Of a stretch of DNA of 64,000 nt, positions 1-8,374 are shown one piece after another. The first letter of the stretch is position 1. Every line of letters begins with the position of its first letter. A model generated the notes under the pieces. That model did not search any database and had not been told where the DNA came from. It worked only from the letters and a program-made list of their open reading frames with translations. Location: assembly GCA_000526575.1 (NCBI GenBank), contig JAGI01000002.1, positions 1,488,001 to 1,552,000 of the forward strand. The letters run 5' to 3'. The translations under genes were made by a program, and so were the position numbers. Origin of the DNA: Clostridium sp. 12(A). Lineage in GTDB: Bacteria > Bacillota > Clostridia > Lachnospirales > Lachnospiraceae.

Positions 1-1
1 G

Positions 2-67
2 ATTCAGGGTGACTTGATTGCCTTTGATCCGGAGCTGTTAGAAGAGCTGAGCAGATATGCTGTATAA
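2..67 (+). CDS. 3' end of an unidentified protein (partial)
   Basis: An open frame enters from the left edge and stops at TAA 65-67. It encodes 21 residues ending in LLEELSRYAV. A strong terminator follows at once, which supports this being a real gene end. The fragment is too short to assign a family. Confidence 0.5.
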   Translation: MQGDLIAFDPELLEELSRYAV

Positions 68-85
68 TGGCTGCTTATCGTAACG

Positions 86-146
86 AAAAGACCCGCCAGA
101 AATCAGACAGGAACGTTTCTTCCTTCTGTTTCCCAGCGGGTCTTTC
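86..146. terminator. bidirectional terminator
   Basis: The arms AAAGACCCGC (87-96) and GCGGGTCTTT (136-145) pair perfectly around a roughly 40-nt loop that has further internal pairing. There are T-rich tracts on both strands. It separates the left-edge plus-strand gene from the minus-strand sulfur operon that ends at 148. Confidence 0.8.
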
Positions 147-147
147 T

Positions 148-1374
148 TTATGGTTCTCTACACATATTCTTTATTTGGTCTGGTGTAATCTCACCTTCAA
201 TTTTTCCCTGGATTTTAGAACCCTTAATCCACAGGGCACAGGGGCTGTGATGAACGCCAAGACGTTTTGCGATTCCGTCAGATTTATAAATATCGATACA
301 GGATACTCTCATATCTTTTCTTGTTTCCTCTAATTCCTTAAAGGCAGGAAGAAGCTCTCTGGAATGAGCATCGATGCCATTGTAAATATAGACAAGAGAG
401 GGATTGCCCTCATTCAGGACCTGTTTTTCAAAGATCTCGCATTCTGAGAGATACTTTTCTGCCCCATAACCAGCTACAGCTCCGTCTCCCACTGCAGTGG
501 CAACCTGCTTTAAGAATTTATCCCGTACATCACCAACGCCGTAGACTCCTGGCAGGTTGGTCTCCATGCGCTCATTGGTGATGAGATATCCACCCCGGTT
601 CATCGTTAAAATCCCCTGAAACAATTCTGTGTTTGGCAGATATCCAATGAACAAAAAGCAGCTGTCTACCTTAACAGGAAGCTTTTCTCCCGTCTTTACA
701 TTCTTTAAGACCACAATGTCCAGTCTTTCCTCTCCTTCAAAGCATTCCACTACCGTATTCCATAAAAATTCCATCTTAGGACTTGACAAAGCCTGGGCCT
801 TTGCAATCTCATTGCAGTCCATGTTCCCATAGTCATGCATGACTGAAACAATTACCTTATCAGCAAACTTCGTTAAAAACATACCTTCCTCTATGGCTGC
901 ATCTCCGCTTCCAATCACCATTACCGTCTTACCTGTGTTGGCTGCCGCATCACAGGTGGCACAAAAGGATATTCCTTTATCATAGAGAAACTTTTCCTCG
1001 TTCTTTGCACCGGTTAGCCGGGGCTTTCCGCCGCTTCCGATAATGACAGCTTTTGCTTCATATACATTACGAAAGGTTTCTACCCTTTTTATATCTCCCT
1101 CCAGGGAAACCTTTTTAACATCTGTTAATTTAAAATCCACTCCAAATTTCTTTGCCTGTTTATGAAAGAGATCCATCAGACCAAGGCCCGTGGTGCCATC
1201 AGGAAATCCTGGATAATTTTCTATTTCATTGGTATAAGTGGCTAAGCCTCCCACCAGAGTTTTTTCTATAATCAGTGTCTTAAGCTTTGCTCTTCCGCAG
1301 TAGATTCCAGCGGTTAAGCTGGCCGCTCCGCCTCCTATGATAACTACATCATAGCTTTCCGTCTTCTTTTCCAT
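148..1374 (-). CDS. thioredoxin reductase-like flavoprotein with degenerate thioredoxin-fold tail
   Basis: A 408-residue class II pyridine nucleotide-disulfide oxidoreductase, expected to pass electrons from NAD(P)H via FAD to a disulfide or persulfide. The FAD dinucleotide motif GGGAAS is near residue 14, the redox pair CATC is at 138-141, and the NAD(P)-binding GSGDAA is near 155. Classical TrxB is about 310 residues. Here about 95 extra C-terminal residues (from about 312) read like a thioredoxin fold, with a cis-Pro-like HHSPC segment but no CxxC where WCGPC would sit. An upstream in-frame start exists, but ATG at 1374 follows an AGGA-type ribosome site and removes overlap with the transporter gene. 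It is the last gene of a tsuA/tusA cluster, so a role in sulfur relay is inferred. Specificity for thioredoxin is unproven. Confidence 0.82.
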   Translation of the reverse strand: MEKKTESYDVVIIGGGAASLTAGIYCGRAKLKTLIIEKTLVGGLATYTNEIENYPGFPDGTTGLGLMDLFHKQAKKFGVDFKLTDVKKVSLEGDIKRVETFRNVYEAKAVIIGSGGKPRLTGAKNEEKFLYDKGISFCATCDAAANTGKTVMVIGSGDAAIEEGMFLTKFADKVIVSVMHDYGNMDCNEIAKAQALSSPKMEFLWNTVVECFEGEERLDIVVLKNVKTGEKLPVKVDSCFLFIGYLPNTELFQGILTMNRGGYLITNERMETNLPGVYGVGDVRDKFLKQVATAVGDGAVAGYGAEKYLSECEIFEKQVLNEGNPSLVYIYNGIDAHSRELLPAFKELEETRKDMRVSCIDIYKSDGIAKRLGVHHSPCALWIKGSKIQGKIEGEITPDQIKNMCREP

Positions 1375-1390
1375 GGTAACCGTCCATTTC

Positions 1391-1939
1391 CTACATAAAG
1401 TATTTTGCAAGCAGTTTGCTTCCGATGAACGCTCCCACCAAAAGAAAGGCTCCGAACACCCAACCAGACAGAGAGAAGGAAGCAATGGCTGTAAATAAGG
1501 CACCGATGTTACAGCCATTGGCAAGTCTCGCTCCGTATCCCATGAAGAGGCCTCCAAGAACAGCAGCCACTACCTGTCGTAAGGTCTTAATCTTTTTGAT
1601 CTTAAATTGAGATGCGAACAAGGTAGCTGCCAAAGCTCCTATGATGATTCCAAGGTTTCGAATGGACCCTCCATCAACCAGAAAGCTGGTATAAAGCTCC
1701 TTCTGCATCTTTTCCGGCGCATAATATGCCCAGCCGCTGGCATCACCGCCAAGTGCCTGATAGACCCAGGTTCCCCAGACGGCAAAGGTACTTGTTACGC
1801 CCCAGCCTTTCTCAAATACAGTGAAATGAGCAATCTGGAACACAGAAAGCAAAACAGCTCCTGCCACATAGGTCAAAGGTTCCTTTAGCAGCTTTTTGTA
1901 AATGGGGTGGTCACCCAGTTTTATAAAAAACTCTTTCAA
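1391..1939 (-). CDS. YeeE/YedE-family sulfur transporter, C-terminal half
   Basis: A 182-residue membrane protein of the YeeE/YedE (TsuA-like) family, which imports thiosulfate or related sulfur species. Several hydrophobic segments are visible. The family's conserved block GARLANGCNIGALFTA lies near residue 137, with its essential-type Cys. The family is often one ~350-residue chain with two homologous halves. Here the halves are separate genes with a TusA gene between them, which suggests a heterodimeric channel. It lies 17 bp upstream of the reductase gene and 28 bp after the tusA stop, so it is co-transcribed. The substrate (thiosulfate, sulfide, selenium species) is inferred from family and context. 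Confidence 0.85.
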   Translation of the reverse strand: MKEFFIKLGDHPIYKKLLKEPLTYVAGAVLLSVFQIAHFTVFEKGWGVTSTFAVWGTWVYQALGGDASGWAYYAPEKMQKELYTSFLVDGGSIRNLGIIIGALAATLFASQFKIKKIKTLRQVVAAVLGGLFMGYGARLANGCNIGALFTAIASFSLSGWVFGAFLLVGAFIGSKLLAKYFM

Positions 1940-1967
1940 ATTGATTCACCTACTTTCACAGGGACAT

Positions 1968-2195
1968 TTACTTAGTCTTCTCAATAACGATTTCCCATTC
2001 TCCGTCATCCACTTCTTCGATTTCCACATTGTGCCCCTGTTTTCTTGCCCATTCCGGTACGTTCTTCATGGCGCAGCTGTGATCGATGGATACCACCAGT
2101 ACATCTCCTACGGATAATTCACCCATTTTTTTCTCTGTTTTCATTAAGGGAACCGGACAAGCCTCTCCCAGACAGTCTAATGTAAATTCAGCCAT
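1968..2195 (-). CDS. TusA/YeeD-like sulfur carrier protein
   Basis: A 75-residue SirA/TusA-fold protein. The hallmark CPxP motif is present (GEACPVPLMK, Cys13), with a second Cys at position 8. The motif Cys normally carries a persulfide. It lies between the two halves of the YeeE-type transporter, matching the known TsuA-TsuB (YeeE-YeeD) pairing in which the carrier accepts sulfur at the cytosolic side of the channel. A clear AAAGGAG site precedes the ATG. Cysteine-persulfide relay to the downstream reductase is inference. Confidence 0.88.
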   Translation of the reverse strand: MAEFTLDCLGEACPVPLMKTEKKMGELSVGDVLVVSIDHSCAMKNVPEWARKQGHNVEIEEVDDGEWEIVIEKTK

Positions 2196-2220
2196 TTTTT
2201 AATCTCCTTTTCTTTTTCAT

Positions 2221-2913
2221 TTAATCCATGGTGCCCATTTTCTTTTGCTGCCACTTCAAGGCTGCTATGTATAGCAGAACGATAATCAGCCCCTGTACGA
2301 GAATTGCCCCGAACCAGCCAAATACATCAGGCAGATATACCTTCGGTGCATGTTCATTGAATTTTCCCCAGAATCCCATGTCATGGGCTCCCCAGGCGGA
2401 ACCTGCTATGAAGAATACCAGCACCAGCATCTGCATGAGGAAGCCTTCTCCGACCCGCATCAATGTTCCCGATGCACATCCTCCTGCAATTACCATACCG
2501 ATTCCAAATAACACAGCTCCTAATGCCAGGGGTAATCCGATGGGAGATACTCCTGCCATGTTTAGATTGGTCTCTGCTCCCTTTAGGACGCTGGCATACT
2601 TGATGGCTAAAAATCCTACGCTTGATACGGCAAATGCCACCAAAACGGCTCTTGTTACCGATGTGCTTCCTGTAATGCAGGGATCACGAAAGGCAGCTGT
2701 AAAGCAAAATCTGGATCTTTGCAGGATGTAGCCAAAGGCAATACCAAATCCCCAGTAAACCGGAAGCTTGTTGTTCCCCTGCCCCAAGTAAATTCCAAAA
2801 GCGATGATCAGAGCCGTAAGCAATATGGCATAAGGAATCTGACTCTTTTTTGGTTTTCTTGGCTTACGCACTCTTTGTGTACCTGATACGGTACCTGTGT
2901 TGATTTCTGACAC
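2221..2913 (-). CDS. YeeE/YedE-family sulfur transporter, N-terminal half
   Basis: A 230-residue integral membrane protein with a basic cytosolic N-terminus (RKPRKPKK) and about five hydrophobic segments. It carries the two family Cys motifs: RSRFCFTAAFRD near residue 67 and GGCASGTLMRVGEG near residue 144. It is the first gene of the tsuA-half / tusA / tsuA-half / reductase operon. The start is a GTG at 2911-2913 with GGGAGG about 6 nt upstream. A LysR gene is divergent, with a dyad operator between, so it is probably regulated by that protein in response to sulfur status. Confidence 0.85.
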   Translation of the reverse strand: MSEINTGTVSGTQRVRKPRKPKKSQIPYAILLTALIIAFGIYLGQGNNKLPVYWGFGIAFGYILQRSRFCFTAAFRDPCITGSTSVTRAVLVAFAVSSVGFLAIKYASVLKGAETNLNMAGVSPIGLPLALGAVLFGIGMVIAGGCASGTLMRVGEGFLMQMLVLVFFIAGSAWGAHDMGFWGKFNEHAPKVYLPDVFGWFGAILVQGLIIVLLYIAALKWQQKKMGTMD

Positions 2914-2972
2914 TTAAATCCTCCCTTCTGCTATGGCAGACATTGATAATTATATAACAATCTACAGTTCTG

Positions 2973-3002
2973 ATTATAACACAACCAGGATTTTTCAGTT
3001 AA
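2973..3002 (-). promoter_or_regulatory. candidate sigma-A promoter of the sulfur operon
   Basis: On the minus strand TTAACT (2997-3002) and TATAAT (2973-2978) are separated by 18 bp, about 60 bp upstream of the GTG start. The -10 is perfect and the -35 weak, which fits an activator-dependent promoter. The LysR-type dyad at 3020-3036 lies just upstream of the -35. Confidence 0.45.
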
Positions 3003-3019
3003 TCAACATTTTTATAGGC

Positions 3020-3036
3020 TATAAGATTTCCTTATA
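3020..3036. promoter_or_regulatory. LysR-type operator dyad
   Basis: The perfect dyad TATAAG-N5-CTTATA contains the T-N11-A pattern typical of LysR-family sites. It lies in the divergent region between the sulfur operon and the LysR gene, upstream of both candidate promoters. Binding is inferred. Confidence 0.5.
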
Positions 3037-3056
3037 CCCGAAAAAACGCCTAACGC

Positions 3057-3085
3057 TGGTCACAAGGCTGATTCTCTGTTATAAT
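3057..3085 (+). promoter_or_regulatory. candidate sigma-A promoter of the LysR gene
   Basis: TGGTCA (3057-3062) and a perfect TATAAT (3080-3085) are separated by 17 bp, about 65 bp upstream of the chosen LysR start. Confidence 0.55.
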
Positions 3086-3151
3086 TAGGTCAAATTTTTC
3101 GGAAACTGTCCAGATATGGATTGTAAATATCTTATTAGAAAGGCGGTTATC

Positions 3152-4051
3152 ATGAATATTCAGAATCTGAAGATGTTTTTAAAGATTGTGGAATCAGGCA
3201 GCATCTCAAAGGCAGCGGAACAAATGAACATCAGCCAGTCTGCACTGAGCCAGCAGCTTCGGGTCATGGAACAGGAAATCGGCTCCCGTCTTTTTGAACG
3301 GAGCTACAACGGCGTGATCCCCACTCACACCGGCTCTATCGTATATCAGCACGCCATGGAAATGATCTCCTCCTACGACAGAATGACCCTTGAGATCGCC
3401 AATGCCCAGAACCAGAACAAAATTATACATATTATTGCAAATCCCTGTGTCTATTCCTACGCACTCCCCTGCACCATGTTTCACGTCAAGAACAGCTACC
3501 CTCAGTACACCCTTCAGATGGAGGTCATGTCCAGCAGTCAGATCGAGGAAAAAATTGCAAAAGGCTATGCTGATATGGGGATTATTATAGGGAAACCAAA
3601 GATGAAAGGCCTGTCCTCAAAGAAAGTATTTTCCGACCGCTTCTATCTGGTTGCCGGGGAAAAGATGGAGGTCCCTGATTCTTTATCCTGCGAGGATCTT
3701 TACCACTATCCCCTGTTGATGCTGGTAAAAACTCAGAAAACAAGACAGATCATTGATAAGGTGCTGACCAGAAATGGAATTCAGATTCATCGGCTTCGTA
3801 TTCCCTATACCTTAGAATCCACAGAATCCATTAAGCTGTCTGCCATCAATGGGTTCGGACTGGCATTTCTCCCTTATATGGCAATGAAAAAAGAGCTTTA
3901 CCACAAGCAGCTAAGGATTATAGACTGTCCTTGCCTGGAAATTGAAAATGACTATTATTCCATTCGCCACAGCAGTCAGACTCCTGTGAACCATGAGTCC
4001 TCAAAGCTGATTAAGTATATGGAACGGGTATTAAAGGAAACTATCTGTTAG
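3152..4051 (+). CDS. LysR-family regulator, probable control of sulfur uptake
   Basis: A 299-residue LysR-type regulator. An N-terminal winged helix-turn-helix (residues ~1-60, including GSISKAAEQMNISQSALSQQ) is followed by a periplasmic-binding-protein-like effector domain. An earlier in-frame ATG exists at 3116, but ATG 3152 has AAGGCGG at ideal distance and gives the standard LysR N-terminus. It is divergent from the tsuA/tusA operon, and its 3' end overlaps the 3' end of a second tusA gene by 11 bp. By analogy with CysB/CysL-type regulators it probably senses a sulfur metabolite. The effector is unknown. Confidence 0.85.
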   Translation: MNIQNLKMFLKIVESGSISKAAEQMNISQSALSQQLRVMEQEIGSRLFERSYNGVIPTHTGSIVYQHAMEMISSYDRMTLEIANAQNQNKIIHIIANPCVYSYALPCTMFHVKNSYPQYTLQMEVMSSSQIEEKIAKGYADMGIIIGKPKMKGLSSKKVFSDRFYLVAGEKMEVPDSLSCEDLYHYPLLMLVKTQKTRQIIDKVLTRNGIQIHRLRIPYTLESTESIKLSAINGFGLAFLPYMAMKKELYHKQLRIIDCPCLEIENDYYSIRHSSQTPVNHESSKLIKYMERVLKETIC

Positions 4052-4262
4052 AAGTAATGGTGATTTCCCATACCCCGTTCATCACTTCTTCCGAATCATA
4101 CTTCAAGTGATTGGCCTTACAAAAGGATTCCAGATTCTTAATGGTGCAGCTGTGATCGGTGACCATTAAATAATCCTCCCCCTTCTTTATGGAATCCATG
4201 ACATTACGAAGCTTCATAACCGGAACCGGACAGATCTCACCAAGGCAGTCAATCTTATTCAT
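4041..4262 (-). CDS. second TusA-like sulfur carrier protein
   Basis: A 73-residue TusA-fold protein with the CPxP motif (GEICPVPVMK, Cys11), clearly related to the TusA at 1968-2195. The start at 4262 has a perfect AAGGAGG six bases upstream. A longer reading frame to 4310 lacks a ribosome site. It converges with and overlaps the LysR 3' end by 11 bp, so the two transcripts are antisense at their ends. Two carriers in one island suggest separate acceptor partners. This is inference. Confidence 0.85.
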   Translation of the reverse strand: MNKIDCLGEICPVPVMKLRNVMDSIKKGEDYLMVTDHSCTIKNLESFCKANHLKYDSEEVMNGVWEITITSNR

Positions 4263-4301
4263 ACCATACCTCCTTGTGGCAATTTGCTCTCTTACCTGAT
4301 T

Positions 4302-4337
4302 CGGCTCCACTCACCACGGGTGTGAATGGAGCCTTTT
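4302..4337 (+). terminator. probable terminator of the LysR transcript
   Basis: A GGCTCCA...TCAC hairpin with complementary GTG..GAATGGAGCC (one mismatch) is followed by TTTT on the plus strand. It lies 250 bp beyond the LysR stop, on the far side of the convergent tusA gene. Confidence 0.45.
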
Positions 4338-4365
4338 GTCATATCAGAGATATTCTTTGCTTTCA

Positions 4366-5532
4366 TTAACGTTTATAATTCCCTAGAGTAATCCCGGCAT
4401 CCATAAAATTTTCAACGGATGCGGATTTTTCATGAAACCGTACTGCGTGATTTAAGATCCCATCAAAGGAGTAATATTCATCTTCCTGTGAGATGGGCAG
4501 ACTTACTCTCTCTTTTAAAAATCCTGCTTTATATATGGCTGTAATAAGCTCCACGGTCTTTCTGCCATCCTCACCAGTAATCAGAGGCCTGGTTCCGCTC
4601 TCGATTGCAGAAAGAATGTCATCAATCTCCCCGGTATGCCCCTCATAAGTAAGGTCTGGAATCTCCTCATAGAGAGACTGAAGTTTATCCATCAGCTCCC
4701 GGTTTCCTCCGTCCTCCGGGAAACCATTGGACCTTGAGACCTCCGCCTTTAAGCTCCATGGAAAAGAGAGCTTTGCATTGGCGCACTGCAGCTCTATGCC
4801 CTGTTCTTCCCCATGGTGGATCACAGAACTGGTAATCTGAGCCAGGCTTCCATCCGAATACTCCAACATAGCAAGGGATAAGTCCTCCACCTCTGCATTG
4901 TCATGCATTAGGTTGGCAAGCATGGCCATAACTCCAGAGGGCAGCCTTCCCTCCAGCCAGTTAAGCATATCAATATGGTGCACGGCATGGTTTAAGGTAG
5001 GCCCTCCGCCCTCCTTTTCCCAAAGCCCTCTCCACCACAGATCATAGTAGCAATGACCTCTCCACCAGTTGGAATTCACATGAGCGCAGCAGATTTTACC
5101 AGCTAACTCACTTTCCAGTACCTTCTGTAATTTGTATATCTGGTTACGAAAACGATTTTGTGCAATGCATGCCATTGTAACCTTATTTCTTTTTTCTGCT
5201 TCCAGCATAGCATCACACTCTTTTAAACAGGTTGCCATTGGTTTTTCCACCACCACATGACAGCCTGAATCCATGGCATGTATGGCAATTTCCCCATGCA
5301 CATAGGGAGGTGTACAAACGTGTACCACATCAATGGTCATGCCGGACTTTAGCATCTTTTCATGGTCGTCAAACACCCTACAATCCAGATGATATTTCTC
5401 CTTCGCTCTCTTTGCCTTTTCCGGATAAATATCACACAGAGCTACGATCTGGCATCGGTCCGGGAAGGCTAAAAGGCCTTCGATATGAGCTGGTGAAATA
5501 TTTCCGATCCCCACAACTGCAATCTGCAACAT
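4366..5532 (-). CDS. Gfo/Idh/MocA-family NAD(P)-dependent oxidoreductase A
   Basis: A 388-residue sugar or cyclitol dehydrogenase-type protein. The N-terminal Rossmann motif (VVGIGNISPAHIEGL, residues ~5-19) is followed by the family EKP motif (VVEKPMATC near residue 95) and a C-terminal alpha/beta substrate domain with an HHIDML segment. Members oxidise or epimerise sugar hydroxyls such as inositols, glucosides and sialic acids. It is the last gene of the importer operon, starting 5 bp after the preceding oxidoreductase, with GGGAGG before the ATG. Co-transcription with an oligosaccharide importer suggests it handles the imported sugar. The substrate cannot be read from sequence. Confidence 0.85.
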   Translation of the reverse strand: MLQIAVVGIGNISPAHIEGLLAFPDRCQIVALCDIYPEKAKRAKEKYHLDCRVFDDHEKMLKSGMTIDVVHVCTPPYVHGEIAIHAMDSGCHVVVEKPMATCLKECDAMLEAEKRNKVTMACIAQNRFRNQIYKLQKVLESELAGKICCAHVNSNWWRGHCYYDLWWRGLWEKEGGGPTLNHAVHHIDMLNWLEGRLPSGVMAMLANLMHDNAEVEDLSLAMLEYSDGSLAQITSSVIHHGEEQGIELQCANAKLSFPWSLKAEVSRSNGFPEDGGNRELMDKLQSLYEEIPDLTYEGHTGEIDDILSAIESGTRPLITGEDGRKTVELITAIYKAGFLKERVSLPISQEDEYYSFDGILNHAVRFHEKSASVENFMDAGITLGNYKR

Positions 5533-5537
5533 GGTCC

Positions 5538-6632
5538 CTACCTCCCGGCTTCTTTAATGATGACTGCCTGATCTTCCGCCCTGACGCACAGCTCAGCCGC
5601 CTTTAGTGCGTGTTCCTGTGTCATGGCATTCTCAGTCCGGTTGATGCAGTCTAGGATCAACTGTCTGAAAAATGGATATCCCACCTTTCCCGTAACTTCA
5701 AAATGCTGCTCTCCGTCATCATTTACCAGAAATACGTGATCAGAGCTGCCGTCTCCGGTTCCAATGTTTACGTATTTACGCAGTTCTATGTAGCCCCTGG
5801 TTCCTAAAATAAAGGTTCTTCCGTCTCCCCAGGTGGAAAGCCCCTTTGGTGTCAGCCAGTCTACCCTGAAATGCTGGGTGGCGCCATTGTCTCCTAAAAG
5901 CACCGCATCTCCAAAGTCCTCCAGCTCCGGATAATCGGGATGACTGAAATTCCCCACCTGAGAGTACTGTACTTTAGCGTCCTTTACTCCACAGTAATAG
6001 AGAAACTGTTCGATCTGATGGCTTCCGATATCGCAGAGAATGCCGCCATATTTCTCCTTTTGAAAGAACCACTCCGGTCTGCTTTCTGGAGCTCCCACCC
6101 GGTGAGGTCCAAAGCCGTCGATATGTATGGGCGTTCCGATGGCTCCCTGGTCTATGAGCTGACCGGCAAAAACGGCTGCCTCTACATGAATCCGTTCACT
6201 GTAGTAGACCATATATTTCTTTCCCGTCTCATTAATGGCTTCCTTTACTTCTCTCAGCTGCTCAAGGGTCGTTAAGGGGGCCTTGTCTGTAAAGTAATCC
6301 TTTCCTGCCTTCATGACCCGGATGCCCAGAGCACTTCGAAGACTGGTTATTGCTGCGGAACAAACAAGCCTTACCTCAGGATCACGTAACACCTCTTCTT
6401 CACTTCCCGCTGCCTGCGCCTGAGGAAACGCCTTGATAAAGTCAGCTACTTTCTTTGGGTCCCTGTCATAGACCCATTTTAGCGTAGCGCCTGCCTCTGT
6501 TAAGCCATTGCACATGCCGTAGATGTGTCCATGATCCAGCGCCACCGCTGCGATGCAGAAGGTTCCCTTAGAAACCACTGGTTCTGGTTTTCCTTTCGGT
6601 GCATAATTCATGCCATCGTTCCCGTTTCCCAT
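5538..6632 (-). CDS. Gfo/Idh/MocA-family oxidoreductase B
   Basis: A 364-residue paralogue of the downstream oxidoreductase. It has an N-terminal Rossmann fold beginning around residue 24, with an ALDHGHIYGM segment in place of a canonical GxGxxG. DKAPLTT stands where the family EKP motif usually is, and GSHQIEQFLYYCG contains the catalytic-type His. The altered nucleotide and EKP motifs suggest a distinct subfamily, found in operons with LplB/YtcP-type importers. ATG 6632 has AAAGGAG upstream. Two such enzymes side by side fit an oxidation-reduction pair on one sugar, as in known two-step sugar epimerising or glycosidic-bond-cleaving pairs. This is inference. Confidence 0.8.
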   Translation of the reverse strand: MGNGNDGMNYAPKGKPEPVVSKGTFCIAAVALDHGHIYGMCNGLTEAGATLKWVYDRDPKKVADFIKAFPQAQAAGSEEEVLRDPEVRLVCSAAITSLRSALGIRVMKAGKDYFTDKAPLTTLEQLREVKEAINETGKKYMVYYSERIHVEAAVFAGQLIDQGAIGTPIHIDGFGPHRVGAPESRPEWFFQKEKYGGILCDIGSHQIEQFLYYCGVKDAKVQYSQVGNFSHPDYPELEDFGDAVLLGDNGATQHFRVDWLTPKGLSTWGDGRTFILGTRGYIELRKYVNIGTGDGSSDHVFLVNDDGEQHFEVTGKVGYPFFRQLILDCINRTENAMTQEHALKAAELCVRAEDQAVIIKEAGR

Positions 6633-6674
6633 GTTGTATCTCCTTTCGCCTTTTACCCGATTGTCTGGACCAGC

Positions 6675-8327
6675 TTATTTCCCGGCAAAGGCTTTGTCAT
6701 AATATTCTGTCCGCTCCGTCATAATCTGGTCGTAACCAGCCTTCTTTAATTTATCCTTAAATTCCTGAAGGGTGGCATCAAATTTATCAGGAGGACAGGT
6801 AACTAATTTTACGAAATACTCTTCCCGGATAACACTGATTTCCGTATTTTTCTCTGTAGAAGTTGGAGCTGTGAAGGTAGGATCGTGCCTGACGACTCCC
6901 AGGGATGCATTCTTATAATTATCAAGCACATAGTTCTCGTACCCGGGACACTCCTTGGAGGTTGCTTTCGCAAATTCATCGGGGGTCTTATAATAGCCCT
7001 GGTTTCCGATGAGGAATAAATCGTGTCTGGTCCAGTCTTTGTCCTTTGTATTATACCCTGCATCTATGACGCATGGAACCCCTGAATCATCATATTTAAA
7101 ATGTTCTCCCTCAAAACCATGGAAAAGTGTAAAGCCGCCTTCCTTGGTGGCAAGCCAGTCAAGATAGGTAACTGCTGCTTCTACATTCTTAGCGGATTGA
7201 GGAATGAAAAGATAGGCCCCGTTAATGGGGTAATTCTTGTTATAGATCTCTCCGTCATTTTCATTCTTTAAAGGAGGAATGCTGATGACATCTGCCTTTG
7301 GGTCTGTGGACTGGAGCACTTTTAACAAGCTGCCTCTAAGACTGTCTACATTGTAATTTACATTGGATTCAAAGCAGCCTACTTTTCCGTTTACAAAATC
7401 CTCTTTTAAGGCATTTTCCGTGGTATCCACATAATATTCCGGATCGATCAGTCCCTCGTTATACAACCCATTCATCCATTTGAAATACTCCCCAAAGCCT
7501 GGGTCTGTATACAAAAGGCTGGTTGCAGAATCGCCCTCAATGGCATAAGCCTTTTCATCTGCAATGTTCTTTAAAAAGGAGGCTGCCATTACGCCTGGGA
7601 TATCGCTTGCCTTGGTGCATACCCAGAAGCTGGCTGCAAAGGCGTCTGGTTTGTATTTCTTAAATTCCTTTAATACCTGGTACATCTCTTCCTTTGTGGT
7701 AGGTGCTTTTAGTCCCAGAGCATCCAGCCAGTCCTTACGGATGAATAAGTTGGTGGAGGCCGTGGTGGAACGTCTTGCCGGAATGGCCCAAAGCTCTCCC
7801 TCCTGATTTCGTCCAAGGTCCATACAATCTTTTCCTATGTAATCCTTTAAGTTTTTCGCCTGCTCCATTCCGTCCACGTATGGAGAAAGGTCATAAGTTC
7901 CCCCGTCCTTATAAAATCCTTCTACAATGGATGATGTATAGCAGATCATGATATCCGGCCCTGTGCCTGATGCCATCATAAGCTGGGCCTTATTTACTTC
8001 ATCGGCTCTTGGAACCGCTACGAATTTAACGGTAATACCTACCTTGTTCATTTCCTCATTGATGTATTTGGTCCATTTGTTATCAATGACTGTGCTTCCT
8101 TCCGGCGCATTGCTCCGGTCAAATACTTCTACGGTTATGGTCACATCATCAAATTTCTTTGAACCATAGGTGGTCTTAAATTCACTGCCTTCCTCTTTGG
8201 TCTCTGTGCCAACCGTATTCGTTTCCTCTGTCTTTTTTCCTGTCTCTCTGGAAGCATTGCAGCCAAATAAGCTCACTCCCATTGTACAGATTAGTGCCCC
8301 CGCCAGAAAACGTCTTGCCTTTTTCAT
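6675..8327 (-). CDS. ABC sugar importer, extracellular solute-binding lipoprotein
   Basis: A 550-residue family-1-type solute-binding protein (LipO/YtcQ-like). It begins MKKARRFLAG with a lipoprotein signal peptide and a lipobox ending at Cys23 (SLFGC), then a low-complexity Thr/Glu linker and a two-lobe binding domain. The start at 8327 has GGAGGAAGG upstream. A longer in-frame extension to 8429 would overlap the permease gene and lacks a signal peptide. It captures oligosaccharides outside the membrane for the LplB/YtcP-type permeases encoded just upstream. No ATPase is encoded here, so a shared MsmX-type ATPase is expected. Confidence 0.88.
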   Translation of the reverse strand: MKKARRFLAGALICTMGVSLFGCNASRETGKKTEETNTVGTETKEEGSEFKTTYGSKKFDDVTITVEVFDRSNAPEGSTVIDNKWTKYINEEMNKVGITVKFVAVPRADEVNKAQLMMASGTGPDIMICYTSSIVEGFYKDGGTYDLSPYVDGMEQAKNLKDYIGKDCMDLGRNQEGELWAIPARRSTTASTNLFIRKDWLDALGLKAPTTKEEMYQVLKEFKKYKPDAFAASFWVCTKASDIPGVMAASFLKNIADEKAYAIEGDSATSLLYTDPGFGEYFKWMNGLYNEGLIDPEYYVDTTENALKEDFVNGKVGCFESNVNYNVDSLRGSLLKVLQSTDPKADVISIPPLKNENDGEIYNKNYPINGAYLFIPQSAKNVEAAVTYLDWLATKEGGFTLFHGFEGEHFKYDDSGVPCVIDAGYNTKDKDWTRHDLFLIGNQGYYKTPDEFAKATSKECPGYENYVLDNYKNASLGVVRHDPTFTAPTSTEKNTEISVIREEYFVKLVTCPPDKFDATLQEFKDKLKKAGYDQIMTERTEYYDKAFAGK

Positions 8328-8374
8328 ATACCTTCCTCCAATCATATAATTAGTGTATTTAAAATCCGGATCTG

